Shown piece by piece: positions 60,486 through 64,000 of a DNA stretch of 64,000 nucleotides (position 1 is its first letter; each line of letters opens with the position of its first letter). Where the stretch lies: positions 1 through 64,000 of the forward strand of contig NZ_OBEH01000008.1 of NCBI RefSeq assembly GCF_900215465.1, written 5' to 3'. Position numbers and translations under genes: made by a program. Origin of the DNA: Flagellimonas pacifica (GTDB taxonomy: Bacteria; Bacteroidota; Bacteroidia; Flavobacteriales; Flavobacteriaceae). The notes beneath the pieces are model-generated. The model saw nothing but the letters and a program-made list of their open reading frames with translations. It searched no databases and was not told where the DNA came from.

Positions 60486-61874
60486 ATGAAAAACATCAAT
60501 CGACGTAATTTTCTAAAGAAGACCTCGTTGTCAGCAGCTGCAGTTTCAGTGATGCCTAGCTATTTGCAAGCAGGTATTGATAGACCTTCCCAATCTAGAT
60601 ATATGGGGGATTTTGCGGCACCTAAACTTGAAAAAGTACGGGCTGCATTCATTGGTGTGGGTGCAAGAGGTGGAGGACATGCTAAGTTTTTTGCAGCATT
60701 GCCCAATACAGAGGTGGTTGCAATTTGTGACCTGTACGAAGATTTGGTAAAACAAAAAACAGACTGGGTAAAAGAAGTCTCAAAAATTAATAGACATAAA
60801 AACATCAAACAATATTGGGGAGATGAAAACCAATGGAAGGTAATGTTAAAAGAGGTGAAACCTGATGTGGTTTTTATAGCTACCAATTGGGTTAACCATG
60901 CTCCCATGGCCATTGAATCCATGAATCACGGTGCCCATGCATTTGTTGAGGTCCCTATTGCGGTCACGGTTCAGGAAATGTGGGATATTGTAGATGCCAG
61001 CGAACGTACACAAAAGCATTGTATGATGCTTGAGAATGTTAACTATAGCAGGGATGAGCTAATGTTCCTAAATATGTGCAGGCAAGGCGTAATTGGTGAA
61101 GTATTACATGGAGAAGCGGCCTATATCCATGAGCTAAGATTCCAAATGGAAGAACAACAAAGAGGAACAGGTTCTTGGAGAACACACCATTATGCACAGC
61201 GTAATGGAAATTTATACCCAACACATGGCTTGGGTCCAGTTGCGCAATATATGAATTTGGGTAGGGGAGAAGATAATTTTGGAAGTATAGTCTCTTTTTC
61301 CACTCCTTCAATGGGAAGAGCGGCATATGCCAAAAAGAACTATCCAAGTGATCACAAATGGAATCAATTGGAATATAAGGGTGGAGATTTGAATACCAGC
61401 ATCATCAAGACTAATATGGGGAAAACTGTTATGGTACAGTGGGATGAAACAAGTCCTAGGCCATATTCGCGACTGAATTTGATTCAAGGCACTAAAGGAA
61501 CTTTGGCGGGTTTCCCAACTCGGGTAGCACTTGAAGGAGGAGTTGAAGGGCTGACGAAAGATCATCATTCTTGGGTTCAGGGAGAGCAATTACAAGCACT
61601 TTATGAGAAGTATGACCATCCATTGTATAAAAGATTGAATCAAGCAGCCAAAGGCAGTGGGCATGGTGGTATGGACGGAATTATGATTTATCGTGTAGTG
61701 GAATGTTTGCAAAAAGGGCTTCCTCTGGATCAAAATGTGTACGAAGGTTGTTTTTGGAGCGCTGTAGCACCTCTTAGTGAACGCTCAGTGGCAAGTGGTG
61801 GTGCACCACAACCATTTCCTGATTTTACACGGGGAAATTGGAAGAGCACCGAACCATTGGCAATCATAAGCTAA
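60486..61874 (+). CDS. Tat-exported Gfo/Idh/MocA oxidoreductase, GH109-like
   Basis: A 462-residue exported protein with a twin-arginine signal (NRRNFLKKTSLSAAAVSVMP). Rossmann NAD site AAFIGVGARGGGHAKFFAAL with acidic ICDLYEDLVKQ. EVPIAVTVQEMWDIVDASER, MLENVNYSRDELMFLNMCRQ and GVIGEVLHGEAAYIHELRFQ match the GH109 group (NAD-dependent alpha-N-acetylgalactosaminidases and relatives). The enzyme binds NAD in the cytoplasm and is exported folded by Tat; tatA lies at 17031. A glycosidase activity is inference; a plain dehydrogenase remains possible. Confidence 0.9.
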   Translation: MKNINRRNFLKKTSLSAAAVSVMPSYLQAGIDRPSQSRYMGDFAAPKLEKVRAAFIGVGARGGGHAKFFAALPNTEVVAICDLYEDLVKQKTDWVKEVSKINRHKNIKQYWGDENQWKVMLKEVKPDVVFIATNWVNHAPMAIESMNHGAHAFVEVPIAVTVQEMWDIVDASERTQKHCMMLENVNYSRDELMFLNMCRQGVIGEVLHGEAAYIHELRFQMEEQQRGTGSWRTHHYAQRNGNLYPTHGLGPVAQYMNLGRGEDNFGSIVSFSTPSMGRAAYAKKNYPSDHKWNQLEYKGGDLNTSIIKTNMGKTVMVQWDETSPRPYSRLNLIQGTKGTLAGFPTRVALEGGVEGLTKDHHSWVQGEQLQALYEKYDHPLYKRLNQAAKGSGHGGMDGIMIYRVVECLQKGLPLDQNVYEGCFWSAVAPLSERSVASGGAPQPFPDFTRGNWKSTEPLAIIS

Positions 61875-61954
61875 ACTCTTTTTAAGCTACGTTGTAATGT
61901 ATTGGTTATGGGGTTCCTACAGAATCATTAAAGATGATTTTGTACATTTAGAAT

Positions 61955-63223
61955 ATGGAAACCTACGCTACAGCATTATTATATGCTATCCCATTTTTTA
62001 TCGGACTTGTACTTGTTGAAATTCTGTACGGGCATTTTGTAAAAAAACAAATGCATAACGTAATGGATACAGTAAGTAGTCTAAGTTCTGGTCTTACCAA
62101 CATTGTAAAGGATTCTTTGGGGCTGGCATTGGTATTGGTTACATATCCTTATTTGGTAGAGCATCTTGCCATGGTTCAAATAGATGCTACTTGGGTTGTA
62201 TGGTTAATTGCATTTATTGCTATTGATTTTGCCGGATATTGGAACCATAGATTAAGTCATCACATCAATATTTTTTGGAACCAACATGTTATTCATCATA
62301 GTAGTGAAGAATTCAATTTGGCTTGTGCGTTGCGACAATCCATCTCGAACGTAGTTGGCTATTTTCCATTATTGCTGCTACCTGCTGCATTTATGGGGGT
62401 GCCAGCAGAGATTATTGCCATTTTAGCACCAGTTCATCTTTTTGCACAGTTTTGGTACCACACCCAGCATATTGGTAAAATGGGATGGTTGGAATATATT
62501 ATTGTAACACCATCTCAACATAGAGTGCATCATGCCATAAATCCAGAGTATATTGACAAGAATCTAGGACAAATACTATGTATTTGGGATCGCTGGTTTG
62601 GAACATTTCAAGAAGAATTGGATGAGGTTCCACCACAATATGGCGTTCTGAAGCCGGCAGCAACATGGAACCCTATCGTGATTAATTTTCAGCATTTTTG
62701 GAGATTATGTATGGATGCATGGCGAACAAAGAGTATATGGGATAAGATTCGGATATGGTTCATGCCTACAGGTTGGCGTCCGGGAGATGTAGCCAAAGAA
62801 TATCCTATTTCAAAAATTGAGGATGTTTATAATTTTTCAAAATACAAACCAGAAGCTTCTACCACCTTAAAAGGATATACCATTTTTCAGCTCCTTTTTA
62901 ATACCGCGTTATTGCTCTTTATGTTTTATAATTATTCTGAGATAGGATTTGATAACCTGCTAATTTTTGGTGGCTTTGTGTTTTTGGGAATTTACGGATA
63001 TACTACTTTGATGGATAGAAAACCCTATGCTGCTTTGATTGAAACTTTTAGGAGTATAGCTGGACTAGCATTGATTTTAGTGACAGGAGATTGGTTTGGT
63101 TTGAATGCCTTTTTGCCCTTTGGTAGTTATTTAATAGGTCTTTACTTTGTGATTACGATATTTGGTGGCTTTTACTTTACGTATGCAGAGAAAAGGGTCA
63201 ATGAATCAAATTTGGCCAATTAG
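61955..63223 (+). CDS. Sterol desaturase/fatty acid hydroxylase family membrane protein
   Basis: A 422-residue integral membrane diiron enzyme. Histidine clusters: HRLSHH, NQHVIHHSSEEFN and HTQHIG plus QHRVHHAINPEYID, giving the eight-His set. TM helices lie before the first cluster and after about residue 300 (LLFNTALLLFMFYNY, LLIFGGFVFLGIYGYTTL, SYLIGLYFVITIFGGFYF). The long C-terminal membrane part resembles alkylglycerol monooxygenase-type members. Substrate likely a lipid. Its end overlaps the convergent acyl-CoA-binding gene by 4 bp. Confidence 0.9.
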   Translation: METYATALLYAIPFFIGLVLVEILYGHFVKKQMHNVMDTVSSLSSGLTNIVKDSLGLALVLVTYPYLVEHLAMVQIDATWVVWLIAFIAIDFAGYWNHRLSHHINIFWNQHVIHHSSEEFNLACALRQSISNVVGYFPLLLLPAAFMGVPAEIIAILAPVHLFAQFWYHTQHIGKMGWLEYIIVTPSQHRVHHAINPEYIDKNLGQILCIWDRWFGTFQEELDEVPPQYGVLKPAATWNPIVINFQHFWRLCMDAWRTKSIWDKIRIWFMPTGWRPGDVAKEYPISKIEDVYNFSKYKPEASTTLKGYTIFQLLFNTALLLFMFYNYSEIGFDNLLIFGGFVFLGIYGYTTLMDRKPYAALIETFRSIAGLALILVTGDWFGLNAFLPFGSYLIGLYFVITIFGGFYFTYAEKRVNESNLAN

Positions 63224-63483
63224 ACTTTCTTTATTTCCTTATTTACTAAATTGATATATTTTCTCATGGCCTCTTCTGCATTTATACTCTGGGCTTGAAT
63301 AAGGGCATTGGCTTTAAATGCATTGATCAATGGGGTTTTACTTCCCGGGTTGTTGTAGTTTTTATTGGCTATTTTGAAGTAAGCGTACAGTTTGAGCAAT
63401 AAATCGGCAGGTAAGGGTTTTGTATAGCTGTTCATAAAAAAAACAGCTTCCCTGAACTCCGTATTTAACTCCTCATTAGTCAT
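63220..63483 (-). CDS. Acyl-CoA-binding protein
   Basis: An 87-residue ACBP from ATG 63483 (MTNEELNTEFREAVFFM). Hallmarks: LLKLYAYFKIANKNYNNPGS, AFKANALIQAQSINAEEAMRKYINLVN, i.e. the four-helix bundle with the LYxxxKQA-like motif (LKLYAYFKIA). It carries long-chain acyl-CoA and may feed lipid remodelling with the neighbouring psd product; the two frames overlap by 8 bp. A start further up (63504) exists but lies deeper inside psd. Confidence 0.9.
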   Translation of the reverse strand: MTNEELNTEFREAVFFMNSYTKPLPADLLLKLYAYFKIANKNYNNPGSKTPLINAFKANALIQAQSINAEEAMRKYINLVNKEIKKV

Positions 63484-64000
63484 CGTTTTTCCTAATTGAT
63501 GCAATACAGGTTTTAGCTCCTACTACTTTTTGTCCCAACTTTACTGCAATGTCACAATCCAAAGGCAATAATAAATCAACTCTTGAGCCAAACTTAATAA
63601 ACCCTGCATCTTGTCCTTGGGTTACTTGTTCTCCCTCCTCCGCATAATTTACAATACGTCGCGCTAAAGCTCCAGCAATTTGTCGATACCCTATTTCACC
63701 AAATTTTGGAGTATGTAACACCACGGTGGTACGCTCATTTTCAGTGCTGGATTTTGGGTGCCACGCTACCAAATATTTTCCTGGATGGTATTTGGAGTAC
63801 GTTACGGTGCCGCTGGCGGCATAACGAGTTACGTGCACATTTATTGGAGACATAAAAATGGATACCTGCTTTCTTTTGCCTTTAAAATATTCAGGTTCTT
63901 CAACTTCTTCAATAACAACCACTTTACCATCAACTGGCGCCAATATCTCATCAAAATTTGGAGTCACTGATCTTTTTGGGTTTCTAAAGAACTGCAATAT
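63476..64000 (-). CDS. psd: Phosphatidylserine decarboxylase proenzyme, N-terminus cut by the window edge
   Basis: The frame is open to the right edge; 173 or more residues are seen of a usual ~215 in this short bacterial form. APVDGKVVVIEEVEEPEYFK and SIFMSPINVHVTRYAASGTV are typical, and the self-cleavage site is Gly-Ser in IKFGSRVDLLLP: the Ser becomes the pyruvoyl group of the alpha chain. The Met of MQFFRNPKRS near the edge is internal. It makes phosphatidylethanolamine from phosphatidylserine at the inner membrane. Followed by the ACBP gene. Confidence 0.93.
   Translation of the reverse strand: MLQFFRNPKRSVTPNFDEILAPVDGKVVVIEEVEEPEYFKGKRKQVSIFMSPINVHVTRYAASGTVTYSKYHPGKYLVAWHPKSSTENERTTVVLHTPKFGEIGYRQIAGALARRIVNYAEEGEQVTQGQDAGFIKFGSRVDLLLPLDCDIAVKLGQKVVGAKTCIASIRKNDD

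Noticed and set aside
1..64000. tRNA, rRNA, insertion sequences, integrase sites
   Set aside because: Reading the gaps showed no tRNA-like cloverleaf, rRNA or transposase; the Rhs locus has no flanking tRNA or integrase.

Overview
The window comes from a marine-type member of the Flavobacteriaceae (phylum Bacteroidota). The support is a type B type IX secretion (T9SS) C-terminal domain, SusC-like and CarboxypepD-regulatory folds, LytS/LytR signalling, a kynurenine pathway (kynureninase plus kynurenine 3-monooxygenase), LpxK (so a Gram-negative outer membrane), AT-rich DNA, few Shine-Dalgarno sites and TAnnTTTG-like -7 boxes. The genus cannot be fixed from sequence alone.

Layout. 0-7.1 kb (minus strand): a surface-fibre cluster. 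A protein with a shared N-terminal head domain and 117-residue tandem repeats is followed after 3 bp by a T9SS type B-sorted protein, then by a giant collagen-like protein with the same head and at least 353 Gly-X-Y triplets that runs off the left edge. 7.3-12.7 kb (plus): three tandem CarboxypepD-reg-like paralogues, a DUF6702-like protein and an M1 aminopeptidase. 12.7-16.9 kb (minus): an efflux operon (adaptor, MacB-type permease, TolC-like channel) without a local ATPase. 17-28.1 kb: tatA, a PAP2 phosphatase, an O-methyltransferase, GNAT, kynU, an AraC regulator, an aldo/keto reductase, an MFS carrier, an ECF sigma factor with a small partner and an MscS-like channel, a short ClpP, and kmo.

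28.1-36.9 kb (minus) is the accessory highlight: a polymorphic-toxin (Rhs/YD) locus. One full-length 1455-residue Rhs protein carries MopE-type metal-binding and Ig-like modules at its N-terminus and an M15-type peptidoglycan-peptidase tip. It is followed by a lipoprotein (putative immunity), a dead metzincin tip remnant, a second lipoprotein, an orphan Rhs-core cassette with an M91/NleD-like zinc protease tip, a third lipoprotein, and a truncated core cassette. The core DNA is GC-rich and repeated in three places; tips and lipoproteins are AT-rich. This looks like a tip-switching array whose immunity genes all encode lipoproteins.

37-64 kb is mostly housekeeping: a zf-RING_7-type coiled-coil protein and a NIF3 protein, lpxK, a TPR hybrid kinase coupled to a GAPDH, lipA, two ECF sigma factors (one with an anti-sigma), murB plus an aminotransferase, an aspartyl protease with PDZ, DUF1573, valS, an outer-membrane beta-barrel receptor, a LytS/LytR pair, a YdeP-type molybdoenzyme, a Tat-exported GH109-like oxidoreductase, a sterol-desaturase-type hydroxylase, an acyl-CoA-binding protein and psd (cut by the right edge). 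No rRNA, tRNA, IS element or CRISPR array was seen, and no gene-free stretch exceeds 300 bp.
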